Source: Pseudodonghicola sp048268305
Lineage (GTDB): Bacteria; Pseudomonadota; Alphaproteobacteria; Rhodobacterales; Rhodobacteraceae
Length of the DNA: 64,000 nt
Assembly: GCF_048268305.1 (NCBI RefSeq)
Contig: NZ_JBLWVT010000001.1
Location: 1-64,000 of the forward strand
Direction: 5' to 3'
Below, in pieces: positions 42,912 through 51,546 of the stretch; within the stretch, counting starts at the first letter, position 1, and every line of letters starts with the position of its first letter. Under the pieces are notes generated by a model. That model was not told the origin of the DNA. It did not search any database and was given only the letters and a program-made list of their open reading frames with translations. Position numbers and translations under genes: made by a program.

Positions 42912-43720
42912 CCCGTTTTCTTCATCTGACCGACATCCACCTGACCGCGCCGGAGGCCGAGGATCCGCATCAATACGCCGATACGGTGACGGTGCTGGCG
43001 CGGATGGTCGAGATCGCCAATGGCATCTCTCCGCGCCCCGATTTCATCGTCGCCTCGGGCGATCTGACCAATATCGGCGATGAGTCGTCCTATCGTCTGC
43101 TGCGGCAGATGATGGCGCCGCTCGACATGCCGGTGCTCTATGCGCTTGGCAATCACGACCGGCGCGAGGGGTTCTTTGCGGTCTTTCCCGATCACGCGGC
43201 GGGGCCGGAGGGGACGGTCGACCATGACGCGGTGATCGGCGAGGTGCATATTGTCATTCTCGACAGCCTGCAGCCCGGTCAGGTCAGCGGTGGGCTGAGC
43301 CCGGCGCAACTGGCCCATGCCGAGGAGATGCTGGCGCGCCATCCCGACCTGCCGAAGCTGGTGGCGATCCACCACCCGCCGCGGATTGATCCCGCATCGC
43401 CCTATGCCTGGGAGACGCTGAACGACGAAACCACGGCGCGACTGGGTGATCTGCTGGCCGGCCGCAACGTTCTGGCGGTGTTGGCGGGGCATATCCACAC
43501 CAACCGCGTCACCCTCTGGCGTGGCATTCCGGTGGTGACCAGCATCGGCCAGCAATCCGGCGTCGACGAGACGCTGGAAACTGGCATGACCATCCTTGAG
43601 GACGGCGGCTTCGCGATCTGCGATCTGTTGCCGGAGGGGCTGCAGGTGACCTTTTCGTCCTTGGCGGATCGCGCGGTGATCAAGGCGCTGCCGGACAGCT
43701 TGCTGCGCGGGTTTGCCTGA
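42908..43720 (+). CDS. Calcineurin-like metallophosphoesterase (CpdA/Icc-like)
   Basis: This 270-residue protein has the five phosphoesterase motifs: D9-x-H11 (HLTDIHL), GD52 (ASGDLTN), GN82H83D (LGNHDRR), a His in VAIHHPP and G-H-x-H in LAGHIHTNR. CpdA-like members hydrolyse cAMP or other phosphodiesters. The GTG at 42908 overlaps the ABC ATPase stop by 4 bp, making it a coupled last gene of the importer operon. That suggests the imported solute carries a phosphodiester (for example a glycerophosphodiester or nucleotide derivative), or that it turns over a signal. Confidence 0.88.
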   Translation: MTRFLHLTDIHLTAPEAEDPHQYADTVTVLARMVEIANGISPRPDFIVASGDLTNIGDESSYRLLRQMMAPLDMPVLYALGNHDRREGFFAVFPDHAAGPEGTVDHDAVIGEVHIVILDSLQPGQVSGGLSPAQLAHAEEMLARHPDLPKLVAIHHPPRIDPASPYAWETLNDETTARLGDLLAGRNVLAVLAGHIHTNRVTLWRGIPVVTSIGQQSGVDETLETGMTILEDGGFAICDLLPEGLQVTFSSLADRAVIKALPDSLLRGFA

Positions 43721-44066
43721 CGGCCCGCGCCGGCACGTCGGGGGGCAGGGGGGGCCGGGTCCGACCGCTGAGAATATGCATGCCGTCGACTAGTTTTGCC
43801 GGCTGAGCGATACCCTTTGCGGCCGCCGCGGAGAGGGGCGCTTAAATTTTGGGCGGAATCTGTTTTGTTAACAATTGTAGGTTTTGCGCGGCATCGTCGG
43901 GACGCGTGGCGCCGTTGCGGCTTTTCGCCGAGTGGGGCGATTCTGTCCGAGAGAAGCAACTGTTGGCACCTCCCGGTCGGGGGTCACCCAAGGGTAGAGC
44001 GATTTCCGACTTGGGTTTTCCCGGCCACCGCCGTAGCTTGGCCGCGATGCGAAGGGAGGGCCGGAC
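43721..44066 (+). other. Intergenic region, no gene recognised
   Basis: This 346-bp gap is of mixed composition with an AT-rich patch around 43842-43880 (AAATTTTGGG, TTGTTAACAATTG). It includes GTTAACAATTG, a half-symmetric element. Short open frames here lack ribosome sites and coding character. It presumably carries the promoter of the small exported protein that follows. Confidence 0.4.
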
Positions 44067-44399
44067 ATGCCCGATGAGACAGCCTGTCGAACGGCGGGAA
44101 TTTCCGCACTGACGGCGGCATTTCTGGTCGTGGCGGTGACCGCGACGGCCCAACCCCTCCAGCCGCCGGCGGCGCTGGGTGCCAGCCCCTTGCCAGATCA
44201 GGTGGAAACGCGATTCTGCTATTTCTCGGGCCTTGCCTATTCGCCGGGGTCACTGGTCACGGTAGAGGTGCCGGTGCGCCGCGACGTGGTGACCGATCGG
44301 CCGCACAAGGCGTTGCGTTGTGTGTCGGATAACAGCTCTCAGGGGCGGTTCTACTGGCGCGAACTCGACCCTGACGAGGGGGATCCCTTCCGCAACTAA
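44067..44399 (+). CDS. Small exported protein of unknown function
   Basis: This 110-residue protein has a hydrophobic N-terminal segment (ISALTAAFLVVAVTATAQP, residues about 12-30) ending in an AQP-type signal peptidase site. The mature part is about 80 residues with two Cys (RFCYFSG and ALRCVSDN), which could form a disulfide. I do not recognise the family. The ATG at 44067 follows GGGAGGGCC. It stands alone between the phosphoesterase operon and the response-regulator gene. Confidence 0.55.
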   Translation: MPDETACRTAGISALTAAFLVVAVTATAQPLQPPAALGASPLPDQVETRFCYFSGLAYSPGSLVTVEVPVRRDVVTDRPHKALRCVSDNSSQGRFYWRELDPDEGDPFRN

Positions 44400-44693
44400 G
44401 GCGTGTATGCGCGGCCGGTCCCCTTCTGCGCGTGCTGCGGCAGGGGAGGAGGTTCGGGCGCGGGCGGCCCCGAATCAGTCAAGGTCGGCGCTAAAATCAA
44501 AGCGTCGCAACTGATCCCAAACTCGGTCAAATTTGCGCCATATTTCTCCCCCCTAATGCAACCTAGAGAGTAGAGCAGAGCCATCCCGTGCGGTCGAATC
44601 GGACCGTCAGGGTGACAACAGGAAAATCGGCGCAGAAGTGCCCGACCGAGACGTAACTGTCGAAAAAAACCGGCAGAACGACTGGAGAGCAAA

Positions 44694-45668
44694 ATGAAGA
44701 TCCTCGCTGTCGACGATGACGAACTGATCCGGGAACTGCTGTTCGCGACGCTGGAGGCGCATGGTTACGATGACGTCGTCCTGGCGGAGAGCGGCGAAGA
44801 TGCCTTGCGCAAGATCGCAATTGCCGGAACCCCATTCGACGTTTTCATGTTCGATATCCAGATGCCGGGCATGGATGGAATCGAACTGACCCAACGGGTG
44901 CGGGAGATGGACATTTATCGGAAGTCGCCGGTGGTCATGATCACCGCGATGAACCAGAAAGATTATATCGACCGCGCCTTCCTGGCGGGGGCCACCGACT
45001 ATGTCACCAAGCCCTTCGACACGACCGAGCTGATGACCCGAATCCGCCTGGCCGACCGGCTGCAATCCGAGATGCGCCGCGCCGCCATGGCGACGGCTGC
45101 CATCGCCCGGCCTGAAAAGCAGAAAGGCTCCTTCGCCCAGCCGATCGCCATTGAGGAGATCAAGGGCTATGTCTCGCACGGGGTTCTGCAGAACTACGTG
45201 ATGATCATGAAGGAACAGAAGCAATTCTCGATCGGTGCCTTCGCGATCCGCGTGCCTGAGCTGGAATATGTCCATACCGGTTCCTCGCCGGAGGAATTCG
45301 CCTATGTCGTCACCGATGTCGCCGAGGTGATCTCGGATGTGCTGGTCGGCAGTCAGGCCTTTGTCACCTATATCGGCAGCGGCATCTTCCTGTGTGTCGG
45401 GCCGAAGCGGTCACTGCCGCAGATCGAAACCATGCAGGATCAGTTGGTCAGCATGCTGAACGATCCCGATCTGGTTTATTGCGAAGACGTCGCCACCAGC
45501 TTTTCGGTTCAGATCGGTGCCGTTGCCGCCCCCAAGCTGCTGGAGCGTCGCGACGATTTGCGATTTCTCGAACGGGCTGTTGAAAACCTGAAGCAATGCC
45601 AGACCACGGAAAGGCTGGGACGTCCCGAGCGTGCCGCCGGGAGCTTTCTCGCCGCGCATGCAGCATGA
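44694..45668 (+). CDS. Response regulator with degenerate GGDEF output domain
   Basis: This 324-residue protein has an intact receiver domain: acidic DDDE at 7-10, phospho-acceptor D54 (FMFDIQMPG), T84/A85 switch and K106 (YVTKPFD). The C-terminal half (about 175-300) follows the shape of a GGDEF domain, with an FSIGAFAIRV-type first strand and an AFVTYIGSGIFLCV hairpin. The catalytic GGDEF sequence is replaced by GSGIF at 228-232, so cyclic-di-GMP synthesis is not expected. The output may bind a nucleotide or partner. It lies upstream of an Hpt protein and a kinase and probably shares their phosphorelay. Confidence 0.75.
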   Translation: MKILAVDDDELIRELLFATLEAHGYDDVVLAESGEDALRKIAIAGTPFDVFMFDIQMPGMDGIELTQRVREMDIYRKSPVVMITAMNQKDYIDRAFLAGATDYVTKPFDTTELMTRIRLADRLQSEMRRAAMATAAIARPEKQKGSFAQPIAIEEIKGYVSHGVLQNYVMIMKEQKQFSIGAFAIRVPELEYVHTGSSPEEFAYVVTDVAEVISDVLVGSQAFVTYIGSGIFLCVGPKRSLPQIETMQDQLVSMLNDPDLVYCEDVATSFSVQIGAVAAPKLLERRDDLRFLERAVENLKQCQTTERLGRPERAAGSFLAAHAA

Positions 45669-45702
45669 GCTTCCGGGCTGAGATCGGAAGCGACGGGACG
45701 AG

Positions 45703-45726
45703 GGGGCGCCGCGGCGCCCCTTTGTT
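45703..45726 (+). terminator. Rho-independent terminator after the response-regulator gene
   Basis: GGGGCGCC-GC-GGCGCCCC followed by TTTGTT makes a compact GC hairpin 34 bp after the response-regulator stop. It separates this gene from the Hpt-kinase operon. Confidence 0.8.
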
Positions 45727-45797
45727 GTCCACGGCAAGTCGACTCCCAACATTTGGTGCCACATCGTGTCCAATCCGCACCAGTGGGGTCATAATCG

Positions 45798-45812
45798 TTA
45801 ACAAATTCTTGA
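45798..45812. promoter_or_regulatory. CtrA-type box (one mismatch)
   Basis: TTAA-CAAATTC-TTGA matches the CtrA consensus TTAA-N7-TTAA with one mismatch. It lies about 135 bp upstream of the Hpt gene in AT-rich leader DNA. Confidence 0.4.
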
Positions 45813-45946
45813 TTTCTTATACCAGCTTTAAACTCAAAAAGATTATCTACTCTGTGCAGTTGAAGATCTTTGCGATTGTGAAAGTTACAGAAACAGTGGG
45901 CGTGCGGCGCGCGCCAAAAGCTGGGCGAACGGGTTGGTAGGGTCAA

Positions 45947-46303
45947 ATGGTTCAAGGGTTGGACGCTGTTAAGGCGGCGCAGCTTGACGCCGGGTTGGCG
46001 CGCATAAGAGGGCGCTTCATCGCGTCTCTTTCTGATCGGATCGATGGATTTTACGAACTGCTCGGCGGTTTGAAGGATAGTGACCGCTGGCAAGATGTCA
46101 CAGGGGAATTGCGCGGGACTGCGCATAAGTTGCACGGAATCTGCGGGGCGGTCGGTTTTCCCGACATCGGGTCGACGGCCGCGCGGCTGGAGGCAAGGAT
46201 TGACGATCTGGCGGAGACGCCGGAGGAGGCCGATCGGGTCGAAATCCGGGATTTGCTGAATCAGTTGCTCGACGTTATGGAGCAGAGCTTGGATGCGGAG
46301 TGA
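45947..46303 (+). CDS. Hpt (histidine phosphotransfer) domain protein
   Basis: This 118-residue all-helical protein has the Hpt motif TAHKLHGICGAVGF at about 58-71, with H60 as the phosphorylatable His. It has only one domain, so it should shuttle phosphoryl groups between the following kinase and the response regulators around it. It overlaps the kinase gene by 11 bp. ATG at 45947 follows GGTAGGG. Confidence 0.85.
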   Translation: MVQGLDAVKAAQLDAGLARIRGRFIASLSDRIDGFYELLGGLKDSDRWQDVTGELRGTAHKLHGICGAVGFPDIGSTAARLEARIDDLAETPEEADRVEIRDLLNQLLDVMEQSLDAE

Positions 46304-49300
46304 CGCGGGAAAGCGAACCCGAAGACGCTGCCGAGGCCGCCCTCTATGGGGTCTGGCGTCTGTCCTGATCTGCGCCATCTGGTTGCTTGTCGGCACCCAG
46401 GCGCAGGCTCAGGCGGTCCCGCAAACGACAACTCCCTTCCGCATCGGTGTCCTGTCGACCGAAGGCGCGACCCGCACGCTTGAAGCCTGGGGACCGATGG
46501 CGGCGTTTCTGAACGAGGCCGCTCGACGGCAGGATCTGCCATATCGCTTCAGCATCGAGCCGCATACGCTGGCCTCGCTTTCCGATGCGGTGGAAAAGCA
46601 CAAGATCGAATTCGCCCTGACCGATCCGGCCTCTTATGTGGCGGCCGAGGTCGAAGACGGCGCGCGGGCGCTGCTGTCGGTCGCCAAGCAGTGGCAGGGG
46701 CGCACCTATGACATGACCGGCGCGCTGATCTTCACCCGGGCCGACAGTCCGGTGCGCAATCTTCGCCAGCTTGAAGGCAAGCGGGTGATGGCGGTGGAGC
46801 CGAACGATTTCGGCGGCTGGTGGCTGGCGGCGCAGGAATTCCGCAAGCGCCGGATGGATCCCGAACGGGCGCTGTCCGAATTGGTCTTTTCCGGCGGCAA
46901 CCAGCGCGAGGTTGTCTATGCGGTGCAATCGGGGCTGGTCGACGCCGGGGTGGTCCGTGCCGGTCTGCTCGAGGATCTGGCGGCGCAGGGGGCCATCGAC
47001 CTGACTGATTTCGCCCCGATTTCGGCGGCCCCGGCCAAGGATTACCCATTCTGGGTTTCGACCCCGCTCTATCCCGAGTGGATGCTGTCGGCCTTGCCGG
47101 ACGTGCCGGAACCGGTGCTGGCGATGGTCATCAACACGCTTCTGACCATGGGCTTCGACAGCCCCGAGGCGCAGGCCGCCGGCGGCATGATCTGGCAGGC
47201 GCCGCAGAACTATCAATCGGTTCATGATCTGCTGATCTCGCTCCGGGTGCGGCCCTACGAGAATTACCTGCTGCAGGCGGCGAACCGGATTTTCCGGACG
47301 TATCGCGCCCCGATCCTCGGCGGGATCATCCTGATCTTGCTGTCGTTGCTGTTCCTGGCCTATGAGCTGCGCCGCAATATCCAGTTGGCCGAACAGCGCC
47401 GCAACGTGCTGCAGTCCGAGGCGCGGTCGAAAGCCTTCTATCGCAGCGCCATCGAGGAACATACGGTGTTCTGCATGCTGACCCAGGACGGCAGCATCTC
47501 GCATGTCAACGACCGCTTCTGCGCCATCGCGGATCAGAACCGTCAGCGCCTAATCGAACGCAAACTGGGCGATCTGCTGTCAGAGGCCGACCGTGGCGTC
47601 CTGATGGGGGATATCATGGCGGCGATGCGGGCCGGTGCCCCCTGGAATGGGGCGCTGAAGCTGGTGAAAGAGGATGGAACCGCCGCCTTCGTGCAATGTA
47701 CCTGCATCCCGGTGACCGGCAGCGACGACAAGCTGAGCGAGATTGCGGTTGTCGCCACCGATGTGACCAAGACCCGCAAGGGCATTTCCGAGGAGCGCTT
47801 CAACGACACGCTGGAACTGATCGAAGATCAGGTCATCGTGTTGCGGCCGAAGACGCTGGAGGTGCTCTATTGCAACAAGGCTGCCGTTCAGCATCTGGTC
47901 CGCGACCGCCTGTCCGGTCGTTCGGATGGCAAGTGGCAGGGGCGGCGGGTGGCCGATTTCATCAGCTCCGGCGACCTGCGCGCGTTGGAGCTGCGTCGCG
48001 ATGCATTGGCCGAAGGACCGCAGCGCCGCATCACCTGGGAGGTGACCGCCAAATCGGGCACGCCCTATGAAATCAGCCTGGAATATGTCGAGCCGGATCA
48101 GGGTGAACCGCGGCTGATTGCGATCTATCGCGACATCACCCAGCGCAAGGTGGCGGAGAAGGCCAAGAACGAATTCATCTCGACCGTCAGCCACGAGCTG
48201 CGCACGCCGCTCACCTCGATGAAAGGGGCGCTGGGACTGGCGCTGTCGGGCTCGATCGGCGACATGTCCGATCCGGTCAAGAAGATGGTCTCGATGGCCA
48301 GCAGCAACTGCGACCGGCTGGTGATGCTGATCAACGACATCCTTGATCTGGAGAAGATCGAGGCCGGCAAGATGGACTTCAAGATGGAGCCGTTGAACCT
48401 GGCCGACCTGATCGACTCGGCGATCGAGGCGAACAAATTCTATGCCGACAAATATGGTGTCACCCTGCGCGCGGATATCGACGCGGCAGAGGGCGATCTG
48501 ATCACCCTGGGCGACCGCAACCGGCTGATGCAGGTCATGGACAACCTGTTGTCGAACGCGTCGAAATTTTCGTCCAAAGGCTCCGAGATCGTGGTGAGGC
48601 TGCATCCTTATCAGGGCGCGCTCAGGCTGTCCGTGCGTGATTATGGGGCGGGCATCCCGCAGGCGGCCCAGCCGACCATTTTCGAGAAATTCACTCAGGC
48701 CGACAGTTCCGATACCCGTTCCAAGGGCGGTACCGGTCTGGGGTTGTCGATCGCCAAACTGATCGTCGAGGAGCACAAGGGCAATATCTTCTTCGTCAGC
48801 GAGGAAGGGGTGGGGACCGAGTTCTTTGTCGATCTGCCGCGGTTGACCGGCGAGATACTGGCGCCCGTCACCGCAATCCCTCTGGTCGCCGGTGGCGCCG
48901 GGGATGAGGAGGCACGCCAACGGGCCCTGGTCGCGCTGGAGGCCGAGGAGAACGCTTTTCGCCGCCTGATCGTGCTGCTGCGCAAGGGGGGTGCCAAGGT
49001 CGAATTCGAATCCGGCCGGGTGACCGCGAGCCAGGTGGTGAAAGGGGTCGGTGTTCTGGGCCAATCCTCGGCGCTGATGTGGCTGAACGAACAGGGCCGC
49101 GCCCTGCTTGCCGCGCTTTGCGAGAAGGAACTGCTGGAAAATCGCCCGGTCTCGGTGATCGAGGCGAGCGCCTCTGGCAAGCCCGGCGTCGAATTGGTGC
49201 TGCGTCCCGAGGGACAGGCCGAGATGCTGGCCGACTGGCTCGAGGGGCTGCATGGGGATCAGGTGCTGCGCGTGCTGCAGGTCGAGGGCGCTGCCGGCGC

Positions 49301-49592
49301 GCTGCCGGCGCGCGATGGGGTGCTGATCGCTCGGGTGGCCAATATGGGGCAGGCGCAGAACCTGGCTGCCGAGGATCGTTTCGATCTGATGATGTTCAGC
49401 GATCTCATCGGCGAAACCTGGGTCACCGTGCTGCTGCCGCTGCGCGCCGGGCGGCTGCCGTCTGATCTGCCCATCACCGTGGTTGCGGCCCGGGGCGTTT
49501 CGCCAGAGCTGAGCCGCGGCATCGTCTCGAAGTTCTCCCGTCCTGCGGAATCCGTGCGCGGCAGGGCGCGGCGTTGGGCGGCCGGGTCGTGA
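46293..49592 (+). CDS. Sensor histidine kinase with periplasmic PhnD-like sensor and C-terminal extension
   Basis: This 1099-residue protein contains, in order: a signal or anchor segment (about 19-42), a PhnD/TtrS-like periplasmic binding domain (about 48-330), a transmembrane helix (about 340-360, ILGGIILILLSLLFLAYELR), two PAS-like domains (about 380-610), HisKA with H634 (TVSHELRTPL), and HATPase_c with DYGAGIP and GGTGLGLSIAK up to about 850. A further 250 residues have no recognisable domain and no receiver Asp. It probably senses a small oxyanion or similar ligand and passes phosphate through the adjacent Hpt protein to the response regulators nearby. Confidence 0.88.
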   Translation: MRSDAGKRTRRRCRGRPLWGLASVLICAIWLLVGTQAQAQAVPQTTTPFRIGVLSTEGATRTLEAWGPMAAFLNEAARRQDLPYRFSIEPHTLASLSDAVEKHKIEFALTDPASYVAAEVEDGARALLSVAKQWQGRTYDMTGALIFTRADSPVRNLRQLEGKRVMAVEPNDFGGWWLAAQEFRKRRMDPERALSELVFSGGNQREVVYAVQSGLVDAGVVRAGLLEDLAAQGAIDLTDFAPISAAPAKDYPFWVSTPLYPEWMLSALPDVPEPVLAMVINTLLTMGFDSPEAQAAGGMIWQAPQNYQSVHDLLISLRVRPYENYLLQAANRIFRTYRAPILGGIILILLSLLFLAYELRRNIQLAEQRRNVLQSEARSKAFYRSAIEEHTVFCMLTQDGSISHVNDRFCAIADQNRQRLIERKLGDLLSEADRGVLMGDIMAAMRAGAPWNGALKLVKEDGTAAFVQCTCIPVTGSDDKLSEIAVVATDVTKTRKGISEERFNDTLELIEDQVIVLRPKTLEVLYCNKAAVQHLVRDRLSGRSDGKWQGRRVADFISSGDLRALELRRDALAEGPQRRITWEVTAKSGTPYEISLEYVEPDQGEPRLIAIYRDITQRKVAEKAKNEFISTVSHELRTPLTSMKGALGLALSGSIGDMSDPVKKMVSMASSNCDRLVMLINDILDLEKIEAGKMDFKMEPLNLADLIDSAIEANKFYADKYGVTLRADIDAAEGDLITLGDRNRLMQVMDNLLSNASKFSSKGSEIVVRLHPYQGALRLSVRDYGAGIPQAAQPTIFEKFTQADSSDTRSKGGTGLGLSIAKLIVEEHKGNIFFVSEEGVGTEFFVDLPRLTGEILAPVTAIPLVAGGAGDEEARQRALVALEAEENAFRRLIVLLRKGGAKVEFESGRVTASQVVKGVGVLGQSSALMWLNEQGRALLAALCEKELLENRPVSVIEASASGKPGVELVLRPEGQAEMLADWLEGLHGDQVLRVLQVEGAAGALPARDGVLIARVANMGQAQNLAAEDRFDLMMFSDLIGETWVTVLLPLRAGRLPSDLPITVVAARGVSPELSRGIVSKFSRPAESVRGRARRWAAGS

Positions 49593-49642
49593 AATGATTA
49601 CCCCGGGGGTCACGGCGCCGGTTGCGAGAAAGGGAGTGCACT

Positions 49643-50029
49643 TTGTCTGAGCTTACCAAAATCCTGCATGTCGAGGACGAGGCGGATATCCGCGAGATCG
49701 CCCAGATGGCGCTGGAGCTGATCGGCGGGCTCGACGTCTGTCTGGTGGGCAGCGGTGCGGCGGCGCTCGAGGCGCTGGACAGCTTCCAGCCGCAACTGGT
49801 CCTGACCGATGTGCAGATGCCCGGGATGACCGGCCCCGAGACCCTGGCCGCGATCCGCGCCCGCCCGGGCTATGCCGAGATGCCGGGGATCTACATGACC
49901 GCCAAGATCATGGAATCCGAGCGCGAGGCGCTGCTTGGCCCGCGGGATATCGGGGTGATCGCCAAGCCCTTCGACCCGATGACGCTGGCCAGCGATATTC
50001 GCGCGCTGTGGCAGGCGGCCGGGCTCTGA
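49643..50029 (+). CDS. CheY-like single-domain response regulator
   Basis: This 128-residue receiver has ED11/E12 acidic residues (LHVEDEAD), phospho-acceptor D56 (LVLTDVQMPG), a Thr in YMTAK and K108 (IAKPFDP). It has no output domain, so it acts as a phosphate relay, sink or binding partner. The TTG at 49643 is the best start because AGGGAG lies 7 nt upstream; a TTG-free start further upstream at 49622 has no such site. It follows the kinase by about 50 bp and ends one base before the convergent fliJ-like gene. Confidence 0.85.
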   Translation: MSELTKILHVEDEADIREIAQMALELIGGLDVCLVGSGAAALEALDSFQPQLVLTDVQMPGMTGPETLAAIRARPGYAEMPGIYMTAKIMESEREALLGPRDIGVIAKPFDPMTLASDIRALWQAAGL

Positions 50030-50464
50030 TCAGCCCTCGCGGGATTGCCTGAGATAGACATTGCGGGCGATCTCTTCGGTGGCGGCGGCCTCTTGCCGGC
50101 CTTCGTGCGCCTTCTGGGCGTCGCGGGCCCGGTCCAGGACTGTGTCGTTGACCTTGGCTTCGCGAAAGCTTTCCAAAAGCTCAGCCTCGATCGTCTCGGC
50201 CTCGGTGTCGAGGCGCCGAAGCTCTGCCTTCAGCCAGCTGCGGCGGGTCTGCGCGGCGCGCAGGAAGCTGGCGAGATAGCTGGCGGTTTCCGGCGTGGTG
50301 ACGCGGCCTTCGCGGTCGACCTGGGCATCCAATGCCTCGATCTGCGCCTGAACGCGGGCCTGTTCGGCGCGCAGCGCCGTCATCCGGGCAGCGTGGCCGT
50401 CGATTTCATGCTGCCGGATCCGCCCGATCAGCTTCAGGGCCGCGATCCGGCGCCGTTCGGGCAT
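50030..50464 (-). CDS. FliJ-like coiled-coil protein
   Basis: This 144-residue protein is almost entirely heptad-rich helix (AARMTALRAEQARVQAQIEA, KAELRRLDTEAETIEAELLE), with Arg- and Glu-rich composition typical of FliJ, the coiled-coil stalk of the flagellar export ATPase. The ATG at 50464 is used because upstream codons lie in motA. It is 4 bp downstream of motA on the same strand, which supports a flagellar role. FliJ homologues are poorly conserved, so the assignment is by shape and context. Confidence 0.55.
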   Translation of the reverse strand: MPERRRIAALKLIGRIRQHEIDGHAARMTALRAEQARVQAQIEALDAQVDREGRVTTPETASYLASFLRAAQTRRSWLKAELRRLDTEAETIEAELLESFREAKVNDTVLDRARDAQKAHEGRQEAAATEEIARNVYLRQSREG

Positions 50465-50468
50465 CGGC

Positions 50469-51338
50469 TCAGGCGGCCTCGGCCATATCCTGGCGCGCCT
50501 CTTCCATCTCATAGAAGTTCGGTTGCAGCTTGGTCGGAATGTTGCCGCGGCCGATTTCGACGCAGATGGTGGGCGAATGGTTGTGCAGGATGGCGATGAA
50601 GATGTCGCGGATCACGGAATAAAAGGCGCCGTCCTGCTCTTCGATGGTGGTCAGCCGGTTGGAGACCGGGGCGACGAAGAGATAGGCCAGAAACACGCCC
50701 AGAAAGGTGCCGACCAGGGCGCCGCCGATCATCTCGCCCAGCACCGCCGGCGGCTTGTCGATCGACCCCATGGTCTTGATCACCCCGAGCACGGCGGCGA
50801 CGATGCCGATCGCCGGCAGCGCGTCGGCCACCGTGGTCAGCCCGTGCGCAGCCGCAAGGGATTCGTGGTGATGTTTCTTCAGCTTCTTGTTGATCACGTC
50901 CTCGGTCTGGAACGGGTCGTCGAACTGCAGCGCCAGCATGCGGAAGCTGTCGGTGATCAGGTCGATGGCGAAATGGTCTTTCTGCAGCTTGGGGAAGCGC
51001 GAGAAGATCGCGCTCTCCTGCGGGTTCTCGATATGCTCGTCCAGCGCCAGGATGCCGTCGCGCTGATACATCTTGGTCAGCGTGTACATCAGGTTGAGAA
51101 GGTCGATGTAATCCTTCTCTTTCCACTTCGGTCCCTTGAAGGTCTTCAGTACGGATTTGAAGGTGCCGAGGATTTCGCCAAAGGAATTCGCGGCAATGAA
51201 CGACCCCAGCGCCGCGCCGCCGATCATCATGCCTTCGAAGGGGATCGCGTGCACGATCACAGCCATCTCGCCGCCGGAGAGGACGAAGCCCCCGAAGACA
51301 AGCGCGATGACGATGATGAAACCGATGATGATGGTCAT
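50469..51338 (-). CDS. motA: Flagellar motor stator protein MotA
   Basis: This 289-residue inner-membrane protein has four hydrophobic helices (about 1-22, 32-50, 170-190, 203-225), the large cytoplasmic loop between helices 2 and 3, and the MotA signature GGALVGTFLGVFLAYLFVAP near the C-terminal helices. It forms the proton-conducting stator with MotB, encoded at 52906-54174 on the same strand with one opposite-strand gene between. Start and length are normal. Confidence 0.95.
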   Translation of the reverse strand: MTIIIGFIIVIALVFGGFVLSGGEMAVIVHAIPFEGMMIGGAALGSFIAANSFGEILGTFKSVLKTFKGPKWKEKDYIDLLNLMYTLTKMYQRDGILALDEHIENPQESAIFSRFPKLQKDHFAIDLITDSFRMLALQFDDPFQTEDVINKKLKKHHHESLAAAHGLTTVADALPAIGIVAAVLGVIKTMGSIDKPPAVLGEMIGGALVGTFLGVFLAYLFVAPVSNRLTTIEEQDGAFYSVIRDIFIAILHNHSPTICVEIGRGNIPTKLQPNFYEMEEARQDMAEAA

Positions 51339-51480
51339 GTCACGATAGGGTCCAATGGGCCGCCCCGTGGGCGCGGGTGGCTGGGCTGCATCTGTTTCCG
51401 GTCAGTATACGTGGATTAGACAAGAATAAAATAAAAATCTCCTTTATTCACCTGGGGTGGCGGGGGATTTGCAAGGATAA

Positions 51481-51508
51481 TTGACAACTAATTCAGGCAT
51501 GGTACAGG
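51481..51508 (+). promoter_or_regulatory. Putative promoter of the unknown gene between motA and motB
   Basis: TTGACA at 51481-51486 and TACAGG at 51503-51508 are separated by 16 bp in an AT-rich patch about 40 bp upstream of the start codon at 51547. The -35 hexamer is perfect; the -10 hexamer is weak. Confidence 0.4.
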
Positions 51509-51546
51509 TTTATTCATGAGTTCTCGTGTCTGAAGGAACCCGGCGA

